This document shows, piece after piece, positions 1 through 11,131 of a stretch of DNA of 64,000 bases. Each line of letters begins with the position of its first letter. Position 1 is the first letter of the stretch. Both the position numbers and the translations under genes were made by a program. The notes beneath the pieces were generated by a model, which was given only the letters and a program-made list of their open reading frames with translations, searched no databases and had not been told where the DNA came from. The DNA lies in assembly GCA_031216915.1 (NCBI GenBank), contig CM062290.1:163224453-163288452 (forward strand). Direction: 5' to 3'. This DNA is from Pictodentalium vernedei (lineage: Eukaryota; Mollusca; Scaphopoda; Dentaliida; Dentaliidae).

Positions 1-1092
1 AGCCCAAAGCCTGAAAACCTTTAGCACAGTCTTCAGGTTATATTTATGAAGGGATTTCATTGTAACTTGGTTGGGAAACTTCATATAATGTCTAGACGAG
101 AACAGCCCCTTTTGGACACCATTAGGCAACTGTGACGGCTACAGGGGCCTGAAGCCCGAAAACCTTTAGCACAGCGTACAGGTGACATTTTTGAAGGGAT
201 TTCATTGTACCTTGGTAGGATGATTCCAAATAATGTCTAGATGAGAACGTCCCCTTTTGGTCGCGATCATTCAGCCTTGATGACTGCTCGAGCCCCAAAC
301 CTCAAAACCTTTAGCATAGTCTATAGGTCATATTTATGGAAGGATTTCATTGTAATCTGATAGTTTGACTCCATATAATGCCTAGATGACAACATCCCCT
401 TTTGGTCGTGATTGGTCAACTGTGACGGCTTCAGGGGCCTGAAGCCCAAAAACCTTGAGCACAGTCTACAGGTCATATTTATGAGGGATTTCATTGTACC
501 TTCGTAGGATCGCTCCAGATGATGCCCAGATAGAATGTCCCCTTTTGGTTGCAATCATTCAACCATGATGGCTCCCCGAGCCCAAAGCCCCAAAACCATT
601 AGCACAGTCTACAGGTCATATTTATGAAGGGATTTCATTGTAACTTGGTAGGTTGACTTCATATAATGTCTAGATGAGAACGTCCCCTTTGGACGCAATT
701 GGGAAACTGACGGCTACAGGGTCCCGAAGCCCGAAAACCTTTAGCACAGTCTACAGGCCATATTTATGAAGGGATTTCAATGTAACTTGATAGGATGACT
801 CGTTTTGGAATAATTTCACTGTAACTTGGTAACTTTCGTTGATATACGTTAACTCTGAGGGCTACACACATTAACTGTGAGGTCATATTAACCCACCCCT
901 CAACTCTTTAGTACAGTGTACACCTCATATTATTTTTATCAAAAACATATCATACAGGGAACAGAAATGAACATATTCCCATTTATTACAATTCTTGTCT
1001 TATTTCATAATCCTTTCATAAACATTGAACATTATCCTTTTCATCAAACACAACACACAAGTTAAGCTACAGTGTCACTGACACTTTCATTT
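1..1092. repeat. ~145-bp tandem array with dimeric pattern plus unique tail (copy 1, cut by window start)
   Basis: Six units of about 140-150 bp each carry 'aaaacctttagcacag' and 'gggatttcattgtaac'. Two unit types alternate: one joined by 'gcccgagcccaaa', the other by 'ggcctgaagcccgaaa', giving a ~290-bp dimer. From about 781 the array gives way to a non-tandem tail ('ctcgttttggaataatt' to 'gacactttcatt'). The same array-plus-tail arrangement recurs at 29592-30455, so this is a dispersed element with internal repeats and not a simple satellite. No coding potential is evident. Confidence 0.85.
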
Positions 1093-1094
1093 AG

Positions 1095-1139
1095 AATAGC
1101 GTTTGCCGGTTTTTACCATTAGGTTGGGTAAAGGGTTAA
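1095..1139. mobile_element. Solo right end of a piggyBac-like MITE
   Basis: The sequence runs from 'gccggtttttacc' into 'gggtaaagggttaa' and closely matches the right end of the complete element at 40706-40957. It ends in GGG followed by TTAA, as piggyBac-type ends do. No matching left end was found nearby, so it is probably a truncated relic. It abuts the point where the copy-1 tail stops matching copy 2. Confidence 0.55.
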
Positions 1140-2040
1140 TCGGCGTGGCATGTTGTCCATGACCTTCCGAATTTCTCTCACTGTGATGTTGTCTCATTTC
1201 TCAATAAGCACACGGCAGTGAAGTGGTCAATAGCCAGCAAATATTCACCTGCTTTAAGGTTGTATGCCCGACCCGATAGAGAAATGCAGAACGTCACAAT
1301 ATGAGCTACTCGTATGCCCACCCACGGGTATTATGGCGGGGGGGGGGGGGGGGGGGGCTTAACTTGTTTTGGACAGATTTCAAAGACGTGACGGGTCTTT
1401 GAACTATATTCCCGACTACCCTAATAATTCAGCTAGCACATCGTCAAGGTATACCTTCAACAGTGTACACCCCTCCCCCTTCCCCAGTCGCTCATTTTCG
1501 CGTCGCCCCTGCTGATGAAACTGGCCTATTGGGGCCAAAATAAAGGTTAAGATGGTAATGTGGTTGCGGATTTTACTGGGAAACTAAGCAAAATACTCTC
1601 TTTGTGGTCCGCCCCAAATACGCCACTTTAGACATTTAGCAAAAAAATGAGAAAGAAAGATAATGTCCAATCCAGTTTGAAATACCGGGGCGAACAATAC
1701 TTCTATTCTGAACGGTGATTGGAAATCTGACCGAAAGCTGTCGGTAGGCTTGATGAAAATGATCTTCACGTTTCTGGTATCGTTCTTCTTTTCACGCCGA
1801 AGAGACTTGCTAATTCGCTTCATACGTTCTATTGATGGATTTTGCTGTGTGACTAAAATTAGAATGGATTATTTGTTGGTGAACGGCTTTAAATGTGTAA
1901 GTTGAACCGACAGAACTGTATCTTTGCTCTTCTTATTTTGATTTCGACGATCAGTTGAAATGACACAAAAAATCACTCTTGCAGGAAGACGATTTCCTTA
2001 ATTTCTCTGAAATAAAAAGTGAAACTGAAATGGAAAAACA
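1140..2040. other. Unassigned stretch with a G20 homopolymer
   Basis: No recognisable gene or repeat family. A run of about 20 G lies at 1338-1357. Short open frames here have no recognisable domain. Confidence 0.5.
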
Positions 2041-2880
2041 CCATTGTTTCCAAACCGTCAAGATAAATAGAGGATATCTACGCTGTTTTAACCCTTTACC
2101 CAACGCAGACGATATCAAAATTTATTATTTTAAATATAATTTTTTTAAATTTTTCAAAAAATTTCAACAAAACCATATCATGTGACCCCTCGTTGGAACG
2201 AGCTCGTCGAGCTCGTTCCAACGAGGGGTCACATGATATAGTTTTGTTGAAATTTTTTGAAAAAGAATGTTTTTTCAACCGCTGAATTTGCATATTACGC
2301 GGGCGGATGCGGGCGATTCGTTGGGTAAAGGGTTAAAGAATATCTGGAATTATCTTATGAGTGTCGACCAGAAAGTCTTATTTTTCACGAGCGCTTTTAT
2401 TCCCCAAACAGCGTAGATTTTCTTTTTTGTTATATGCTACGTGACAGTTTCAAAGACAATAACAAAAAGCTGCTGATCGTTCCTTCAAGGCAACGTTCAA
2501 GGCGACGTCGTGCGTCGAAGTGTAACATTATTTAGGAAGTTACTGAAAAAATTCATCCCGTGGACATGAAAATATTATTTTTCACTGGCGCAAGTGGTCA
2601 TGAAAAATAAAACTTTCAGATCCACACTCATAATTCCAGATACTGACTAAAATAGAGTAGATTTTCTTTTTTATTATATGCTACGAGACATTTTATTGCA
2701 CAATATTCAGCCCAATTCGACCCCAAATGCGTTCGTTTCAACACAATAACAAATATCAGCTGATCGTTCCTTCATGGTGACGTTATGCGGCGTAGCGCTA
2801 CATCATTTAGGAAGCCACTGCGGAATATTTCACGATATCCATCGAGTCGATGGATATCGAGAAATATCTTTTAGATAATT
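2041..2880. repeat. Dispersed foldback repeat, copy 1 (split by a MITE)
   Basis: The segment 'gaggatatctacgctgtttt' to 'cttatttttcacgag' is repeated in inverted orientation around 2585-2660. A block containing 'gtagattttctttttt' and 'atatgctacg' occurs twice, at about 2411 and 2653. A shorter relative lies at 43360-43665. A piggyBac-like MITE is inserted at 2088-2336. No protein signature was seen. Confidence 0.7.
2088..2336. mobile_element. piggyBac-like MITE, complete (TTAA-flanked palindrome)
   Basis: The element is bounded by TTAA at 2088-2091 and 2333-2336, with outer inverted repeats 'CCCTTTACCCAACG' and 'CGTTGGGTAAAGGG'. TTAA target duplication and CCC/GGG termini are hallmarks of piggyBac transposons. 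The centre (about 2170-2240) is a near-perfect hairpin containing 'cgttggaacgagctcg', joined to the ends by AT-rich arms. It encodes nothing and would need a transposase in trans. The related sequence at 43379-43460 lacks the insertion. Confidence 0.85.
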
Positions 2881-2952
2881 TGCGATAATTCACAGGCTAG
2901 CATATAATAAAGTGTTATACTTCGAGAAATATGTTTCTTATTTTTCCGTTTT

Positions 2953-3035
2953 TAGCTCATCTGGCCTAAAAGGCCATGTGAGCTTTTCTCATCACTTGGC
3001 GTCCGTCGTCGTCCGCCGTCCGTCGTCCTTAAACT
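2953..3035 (-). repeat. Terminal hairpin plus (ACGG)-type microsatellite
   Basis: 'AGCTCATCTGGCC' and 'GGCCATGTGAGCT' form the stem. They are followed by 'cgtccgtcgtcgtccgccg', the complement of an ACGG-type microsatellite. This marks the 3' end of the minus-strand array element. Confidence 0.75.
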
Positions 3036-4734
3036 TTTCACATTTTCTTCTTCTTCTCTGTAACAGCTGAGCCGGTGTGAACCAAACTTGGCAGGAATGG
3101 TCTATGGGAGGTTCTCTATAAACGATCCTCATTTTGTTCCCGTCGGATGAAAAACATGGCTTCCAGAGGCATTTTTTGTATTCTGGTTGGTGGATTTTCA
3201 AAAAACTTCTCCGCTGCAACTACCAGGCCAAATGTTTTGAAACTTCAAATAAATGATGACTGGGAAACCCCGCTACCAACGAACCTCATTTAGTGTTGAT
3301 CGGGTCACAAACATAGCCGCAATTGCGGATTATAGTTACTATAGAAACCCTATGAGAAATCACATTTTCATCATCTTCTCTGGAACTACTGAGCTGACTT
3401 GAATCAAACCTGGCAGGGATAGTCTATGGGAAGTCCTCTACAAACGATCCACATTTTGATCCCATAAGTTTGAAAACATGGCCGCCAGAGGCATTCTTTG
3501 ATTCTGATTGGTGGATTTAGAAAAATCTCCTCTGAAACCACGGGGCCAAATGTTTTGAAACTGTGCATGGTTGATAACTAGGACCCCTTCTACCAACGAT
3601 CCTCATTTATTGTTGATCAGGTTGCAAACATGGCTTCAATTGCGGCTTATAGTTACTATAGAAACGCTATGGGAAATCACATTTTCATCTTCTTCTCTGG
3701 AACTACTGAGTTGACGTGAACCAAACTTGGCAGGAATGGTCTATGGGAGGTCCTCTATAAACGATCCTCATGTTTGCCATGGGTTGAAAAACATGGCCGC
3801 CAGAGGCATTCTTTGATTCTGGTTGGTGGATTTTCAAAAATCTTCTCCTCTGAAACTGCATGGCCAAATATTTTGATACTTCACATAAATGATGATTGGG
3901 ACCCCCTCTATCAACGATCCTCATTTAATGATGATCGGATTGCAAACATGGCTGCAATTGCGGCCTATAATCACTATAGAAACCCTATGGGAAATCACAT
4001 TTTCGTCTTCTTCTCTGGAACTTCTAATCCGACGTGAACCAAACCTGACAGGGATAGTCTATTGGAGGTCTTCTACAAATGCTGGCCATTTTTGTTACCG
4101 TGCATCGAAAAACATGGCTGCCAGAAGCATTTTTTGTTTCTGATTGGTGGAGTTTCAAAAATCTTCTCCTCTGAAATCCCAGGGCCAAATGTTTTGAAAC
4201 TGTGCATGGTTGACGACTGATACACCCTCTACCAACTGTCCTCATTTAATGTTGATCGGGCTGCAAACATGGTTGCAATTGTGGCTTATATTTACTATCG
4301 AAATCCTATGGGAAATCACATTTTCATCTTCTTCTCTGGAACTATCAAGTTGATGTGAACCAAACCTGGCAAGGATAGTCTATGGCAGGTGCTCTACAAA
4401 CGCTACTCACTTTGTTACCTTGCGTTAAAAAATATGGCTGCCAGGAGCTTTTTTGGATTCTGATTGGTGGATTTTGAAAAATCTTCTCTGAAACGACAAG
4501 GCCAAATGTTTTGGATGGTTGATGACTGGGACACCCTCTACCAATGATCCACATTTAATGTTGATTGGGTTGCAAACATGGATGCAATTGCGGCTTATAG
4601 TTTTTATAGAGCCCTTATGGGAAATCACATTTTCATCTTCTTCTCTGGAACTACTGAGCCGACGTGAACCAAACTTCGCAGGAATGGTCTATGAGAGAAT
4701 GGAAATATGTGGTCGCCAGAGGCTATATTCTAAT

Positions 4735-5360
4735 GCTTAACCCAATGCCTCTCCTGTCTGCACGAAGATCGGCACTGTCATCGAAATACTTGTTTTATGA
4801 AAATCTGGTAAGGGTTGGTTCCAGTTCTCTCCACTGAGAACTGGGAAAAAAAAACAAAATATTGTGTATAGAGTACAAGTCAAAATAAGTTGTAGCATAA
4901 CTGCAATAAACTAAGTAAACTGCTGCTCCTGCACTGACACTATCGGTGAGAGCTTTTCAGAAAATGATGTCAGCTTCTGGTCTTATGAGTGTAGGAAGAG
5001 AAAGATACTAGTTTAGAGGGTTATCCTACAACTTATTGTGACTTGTAGTGTAAACAAGTGCATCTGTAATTATGTTAATACATGTATTACTCTCAAGTTA
5101 CTTATCAGAAATACTGATTAATGACTGACAGGTGTTTGGAAAGGATGGAAGTTTTGTTTATTTTCTTTTCCCATCATGTAGAGCTGACCAGTCAATTATG
5201 ATATCATTTGAGATATGACAAATTTATTGGAATAAAATGTGTTTCCTGTAACCCTTTACCTGTCCAAAGCTATTTGAAAGAGAATACTATCTGAAAAAAA
5301 TTGTAATTTTCAAAACATTTAACCTTCTTTTACTGATTTTTTTGTTGAAACAGAATTCAT
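4735..5360. other. ~0.6-kb interruption inside the 319-bp array
   Basis: The unit stops after 'gccagaggctatattct' and resumes at 'gtggattttcaag', which is almost exactly the next position of the unit. The intervening DNA is not array sequence. It contains 'aaccctttacctgtcc' at 5252, a weak match to a piggyBac-like left end, but no paired terminal repeats were found. It is probably a decayed insertion of unknown class. Confidence 0.5.
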
Positions 5361-6733
5361 AAATGTGTGGATTTTCAAGAAATCTTCTTTGAAACTACAA
5401 GGCCAAATGTTTTGAAACTTAATGTGACTGATGACTGGAATCCCCTCTACCAATGACCCTCATTTAATCTTTATCGGGTTGCAATTGTGGCTTATAGTTA
5501 CTATGGAAACCCTATAGGAAATCACATTTTCATCATCTCTTCTGAAAGTACTGAGCCAATGTGAACCAGACTTGGCAGGAATGGCCTACGAGAGGTTCTC
5601 TACAACTGTTACTCATTTTATTCCTGTTGGATGAAAAACGCGGCTGCCAGAAGCATTCTTTGATTCTGATTGGTCAATTTTGAAAATTCTTCTCTGAAAG
5701 TACAAAGTCAAATGTTTTGAAACTTCATATGATTGAGGACTGGGACACCTACCGATGGTCCTCATATAATGTTGATGTAATGTTGCACGCGTGGCCACAA
5801 TTGCAGCTCATAGTTACCATGGACATCCTATGGGAAATCACACTTTTATATTTTGGATTCTGATTGGTGGATTTTGAAAAATCTTCTTCTCTGAAACCAC
5901 AAGGCCAAATATTTTGAAACTTTGCATGGGTGATGACTGAGGCACCCTCTACCAACCATCCTCATTTAATGATGATCGGATTGCAAACGTGGCTGCAATT
6001 ATGTCTTATAGTTACTATAGAAACCCTATGGGAAATCACATTTTCATCTTCTTCTCCAGAACTACTGAGCTGATGTGACCCAAACCTGGCAGGGATTGTC
6101 TATGGAAGGTCATCTACAAACGCCACTCATTTGTTACCGTGCATCGGAAAACATGGATGCCAGAAGCATTTTTTGACTCTGATTGGTGGAGTTTGAAAAA
6201 ATCTTCTCCTCTGAAACCACAGTGCCAGCCAACTGTTTTGAAACTTTGCATGGTTGATGACCCGGACACCTTCTACCAATGTTCCGCATTTACTGTTGAT
6301 CGTGTTGCAAACATGGCCACAATTGCGGCTTATAGTTAGTATAGAAAACCCTATGGGAAATCACATTTTCATCTTCTCTCTGGAACTACCAAGCCGACGA
6401 GAACCAAACTTGGAAGGAATGGTCTATAGGAGGCCCTGTACAAACGATCCTCTTTTTGTTCCCGTTGGTTGGAAAATTTGGCCACCAGAAATATTCTCTA
6501 ATTCTGTTTGACGGATTTTGCAAAAATACTCCCCTCTGAAACTACATAGTCAAATGTTTTGAAACTTCACGTGATTGAGGACTGGGACACCTTCTACCAA
6601 TGATCCTCGTGTAATGTTGATGTAATGTTGCAAACATGGCCACAATTGTTACCATGGAAAGCCTATGGGAAATCACATTTTTATATGTAGTTCCTGGTGT
6701 GCGATTACAGGCACTTTGGAGCCTCTAGTTTAA

Positions 6734-7224
6734 ATTTTTGAATTGCGCGAGTAATCCATTGCTCCGTTGAGAAAGAAGAAACAACGTCAAATGTGTAGTC
6801 GACAAGTCGTTTTCAAGTGGGATGGAGAGTAGTACGTGTGAGCGTGAAGGAGGAGGCGGAACGTGGACACCAAAATTACAAAATTCAGATCAGTTGTCTC
6901 ACTTGGTAAATTCGAGAGGTACTGCAGTAAGCTTTTCAATGTGCACGATTCTTCAAGATTTTGCATCGGGTGGTATTGGTTCTTGCAGTTAACACTGTGC
7001 ATGTTGTAAATCGCGCTGATTTAGTTACCCGAGAAAAACAATTCAAAAATACTTCGGGATGAATCAATTATTAAATTAAAAGAACGAAATAAATATTGGA
7101 GCAGATGATTGCATCACTTATTCCTATACACTACACATTATGGAAATAAGCGAGGACATCTCTTTTTCAAATTCCAAATAAGAAAACTAGATGGTGTCAC
7201 TTGTGTGCAAAGCACACTATAGTG
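6734..7224. other. Unassigned spacer between two array elements
   Basis: About 490 bp with no recognisable coding or repeat signature. It separates the ends of two independent array elements. Confidence 0.5.
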
Positions 7225-9919
7225 TATCCCCGCATTTGCATCCTTGACTTTGTATGAATGCTTGATACAAAGATGAAATGTATTATATGACACACTAAAA
7301 TCATATTGAGTGGCACAGGTGACACAGCTTCGTGCGCACCTACAGACTCCACTGCAACATTTGGGCATGGTTTTAGCGTTTCGAATTACATACATGTACC
7401 CTGGGAGCCTTTCGCCGGAAACGGTCTAAGAAAACATGAAAGTGGCAACGGTGGCACCCCAAAAATCCGAAACCTTCGTGCACATCTACAGACCCTACTG
7501 CAACTTTTGAGCATAGTTTTAGCATTTCAAATTACATACTCTGGGAGCTTTTCGCCGGAAATGATCTAAGAAAACACGAAAGAAAAACGGTGGCACCGCC
7601 ACGTGGCATCTGAAAAATCTGAAACCTTTGTACGCATCTACAGACCTTACTGCAACATTTAAGCATGCGTTTAGCATTTCGAATTACATACCCTAGGAGC
7701 CTTTCGCCGGAAACGGTCTAAGAAAACACAAAAGTGGCAACGGTGACACAGCCACTTAGCACCCAAAAAATCCAAAACCTTCCTACGCATTTACAGACTC
7801 TACTGCAACATCTCAGCATGGTTTTAGCGTTTCGAATTACATACTCAAGGAGCCTTTCGCCGGAAACGGTCTAAGAAAACACGAAAGTGGCAATGGTGGC
7901 ACAGCCATGTGGCACCTGAAAAATCCGAAATCTTTGTGCACATCTACAGACCCTCCTGCAGCATTTGAGCATGGTTTTACCATTTCGAAATACATACTGT
8001 AGGATCCTTTCGCCGGAAATGGTCTAAGAGAACATGAAAGAGGCAACGGTAGCACAGCCACGTGGCACCCCAAAAATCCAAAACCTTCGTGCGCATCTAC
8101 AGACCCCACTGCAACATTTGAGCATGGTTTTAGGATTTTGAATTACATACCCTAGGAGCCTTTCGCCGGAAACGGTCTAAGAAAACATGAAAGTGGCAAC
8201 AGCACAGCCACTAGGCAGCTGAAAAATCTTAAACCTTCGTGCACATCTACAGACCCCACTGAAACATTTGAGCATGGTTTTAGCATTTCGAATTACATAT
8301 CCTAGGAGCCTTTCGCCGGAAACGGTCTAAGAAAACACGAAAGTGGCAACGGTGGCACAGCCACGTGGCACCTGAAAAATCTGAAACCTTCGTGCGCATC
8401 TACAGACCCCACTGCAACATTTGAGCATGGTTTTAGCGTTTCGAATTACATACCCTAGGAGCCTTTCGCCGGAAACGGTCTAAGAAAACACAATAGTGGC
8501 AACGGTGGCACAGCCACATGGCACCTGAAAAATCGGAAACCTTCGTGCACATCTACAGACCCTACTGCAACATCTGAGCGTGCTTTTAGCATTTCGAATT
8601 ACATACCCTAGGAGCCTTTCGCCGGAAACGGTCTAAGAAAACACGAAAGTGACAATGGTGGCGCAGTCACATGGCAGCTGAAAAATCTGAAACCTTTGTG
8701 CGCATCTACAGACCCCACTGCAACATTTGAGCATGGTTTTAGTGTTTCGAATTACATACCCTAGGAGCCTTTCGCCGGAAACGGTCTAAGAAAACACAAA
8801 AGTGGCAACGGTGGCACAGCCACGTGGAACCTGAAAAATCCGAAACCTTCGTGCGCATCTACAGACCCCACTGCAACATTTGAGCATGGTTTTAGTGTTT
8901 CAAATTACATACTCTAGGAGCCTTTCGCCGGAAACGGTCTAAGAAAACACAAAAGTGGCAACGGTGGCACAGCCACGTGGCACCTGAAAAATCCGAAACC
9001 TTCATGCACATCTACAGACCCTACTGCAACATTTGAGCATGGTTTTAGCGTTTCGAATTACATACCCTAGGAGCCTTTTGCCAGAAACGGTCTAAGAAAA
9101 CACGAAAGTGGCAATGGTGGCGCAGCCACGTGGCAGCTGAAAAATCCGAAGCCTTCGTGCGCATCTACAGACCCCACTGCAACATTTGAGCATGGTTTTA
9201 GCGTTTCGAATTACATACCCTAGGAGCCTTTCGCCGGAAACGGTCTAAGAAAACACAAAAGTGGCAATGGTGGCACAGCCACGTTGCACCTGAAAAATCG
9301 GAAACCTTCGTGCGCATCTACAGACCCCACTGCAACATTTGAGCATGGTTTTAGTGTTTCGAATTACATACCCTAGGAGCCTTTCGACGGAAACGGTCTA
9401 AAAAAACACGAAAGTGGCAATGGTGGCGCAGCCACATGGCAGCTGAAAAATCCGAAACCTTCGTGCGCATCTACAGACCCCACTGCAACATTTGAGCATG
9501 GTTTTAGCATTTCGAATTACATACCCTAGGAGCCTTTCGTCGGAAACGGTCTAAGAAAACACAAAAGTGGCAACGGTGGCACAGCCACATGGCACCTGAA
9601 AAATCCGAAACCTTTCTGCGCATCTACAGACCCCACTGCAACATTTGAGCATGGTTTTAGCGTTTCGAATTACATACCCTAGGAGCCTTTCGGCGAAAAC
9701 GGTCTAAGAAAACACAAAAGTGGCAACGGTGGCACAGCCACGTGGCAGCTGAAAAATCCAAAACCTTCGTGCACATCTACAGACCCCACTGCAACATTTG
9801 AGCATGGTTTTAGCGTTTCGAATTACATACCCTAGGAGCCTTTCGTCGGAAACGGTCTAAGAAAACACAAAAGTGGCAACGGTGGCACAGCCACGTGGCA
9901 CCCGAAAAATCCGAAACCT

Positions 9920-10873
9920 TTGTGCACATCTATAGTCCCTACTGCAACATATGAGCATGGTTTGAGCATTTCGAATTACATTCCCTACGAGCCTTTCGCC
10001 GGAAAGGATCTAAGAAAACACGAAAGTGGCTACGGTGGCACAGCCACGTGGCACCCGAAAAATCCGAAACCTTTGTGTGCATCTATAGACCCTACTGCAA
10101 CATATGAGCATGGTTTTAGCATTTCGAATTACATACCCTACGAGCCTTTCGCCGGAAACGGTTCAAGAAAACACAAAAGTGGCTACAGCGGCACAGCCAC
10201 ATGGCACCCGAAAAATCCAAAACCTTCCTGCGCATCTATAGCCCCTACTGCAACATCTGAGCATGGATTTAGCGTTTCGAATTACATATCCTACGAGCCT
10301 TTTGCCGGAAACGGTCTAAGAAAACACAAAAGTGGCTACGGTGGCACAGCCACATGGCACCCGAAAAATCCGAAACCTTTGTGCGCATCTATAGTCCCTA
10401 CTGCAAGATATGAGCATGGTTTTAGCATTTCGAATTACATTCCCTACGAGCCTTTCGCCGGAAACGATCTAAGAAAACACGAAAGTGGCTACGGTGGCAC
10501 AGCCACGTGGCACCCGAAAAATCTGAAACCTTCGTGTGCATCTATAGACCCTACTGCAACATATGAGCATGGTTTTAGCATTTCGAATTACATACCCTAC
10601 GAGCCTTTCGCCGGAAACGGTTCAAGAAAACACAAAAGTGGCTACGGTGGCCCAGCCACGTGGCACCCGAAAAATCCGAAACCTTCGTGCGCATCTATAG
10701 ACCCTACTGCAACATCTGAGCATGGATTTAGCATTTCGAATTACATATCCTACGAGCCTTTTGCCGGAAACGGTCTAAAAAAACACAAAAGTGGCTACGG
10801 TGGCACAGCCACGTGGCACCCGAAAAATCCGAAACCTTCCTACATATCTACAGATCATTTAGCAACACCCTAG
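9920..10873 (+). repeat. Six-unit subarray with three-unit (459-bp) higher-order pattern and no in-frame stops
   Basis: In most upstream units one frame is closed by TAG in 'ccctaggagcc'. Here all six units read 'tacgag' and the frame stays open for 317 codons because 153 is 51 x 3. The units follow the order A-B-C-A-B-C: A has 'DLRKHESG', B has 'GSRKHKSG' with 'YIPYEP', and C has 'SEHGF' with 'YISYEP'. This is local homogenisation as trimers. I treat the open frame as a by-product of the repeat and not a gene: there is no domain, and upstream units are closed. Confidence 0.75.
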
Positions 10874-11058
10874 TGTAATTTTAGAACTCCGAATTACATA
10901 GGTTGGGACTATTCAGCAAAAAAGTGAAAAAATAACGCATTTTTTAAGTGGCTCCACAGAAGCCACCTGGTGGCACAAAAATTTAAAAGTTGTATTTTTG
11001 GGTTGCACAGACCCTATCGAACAACTGTAGAAAGTTAGAGCGTTTCGAATTACAAAAC

Positions 11059-11131
11059 CGGACGTACGGACGTACGGACGTACGGACGGAGATCATGACA
11101 ATATCCCCGCATTTTTTAAAATGCGGGGATA
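11059..11131 (+). repeat. GGACGTAC microsatellite and terminal hairpin
   Basis: About four copies of a 'ggacgtac' motif (11059-11091) are followed by a perfect hairpin at 11102-11131 whose stem is 'atccccgcatttt'. It marks the 3' end of the 153-bp array element. Confidence 0.8.

Larger units (their letters stand above)
2953..6733 (-). mobile_element. Pearl/Helentron-like tandem-array element, ~319-bp units, minus orientation
   Basis: Read on the minus strand, it starts with 'aaactagaggctccaaag' at 6733, resembling the 'aaacaagaggctccg' start of the element at 47611. About ten degenerate units follow. The phrase 'gggaaatcacattttcatc' recurs near 3356, 3675, 3994, 4313 and 4622, a period of about 319 bp. 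It ends with a CGTC-rich microsatellite and a terminal hairpin at 2953-2988. This array, ACGG microsatellite and hairpin order is known for molluscan pearl and Helentron-associated elements. No replicase is encoded, and the short open frames across it are repeats of one another. Confidence 0.7.
7225..11131 (+). mobile_element. Pearl/Helentron-like tandem-array element, 153-bp units
   Basis: The left end 'tatccccgcattt' (7225-7237) is mirrored at the right end by 'aaatgcggggata' (11119-11131). The right end is itself a hairpin starting at 11102. Between them lie about 23 copies of a 153-bp unit centred on 'gagcctttcgccggaaacgg' and 'gagcatggttttagc'. A diverged final unit follows (about 10870-11050), then a GGACGTAC-type microsatellite. 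Subterminal inverted repeats plus a 3' hairpin next to a microsatellite match non-autonomous Helentron-type elements. No helicase or Rep domain is present. Confidence 0.75.

Noticed and set aside
5252..5270. piggyBac-like MITE left end
   Set aside because: Only 'aaccctttacc' matches; TTAA is not intact (gtaa) and no right end is nearby.
7300..10870. CRISPR array
   Set aside because: Units are 153 bp with no short repeat/unique spacer alternation, and the context is animal DNA.
9920..10873. 317-codon open frame as a repetitive protein gene
   Set aside because: It consists only of 153-bp satellite units and is open because the period is divisible by three; homologous upstream units contain stops in the same frame.
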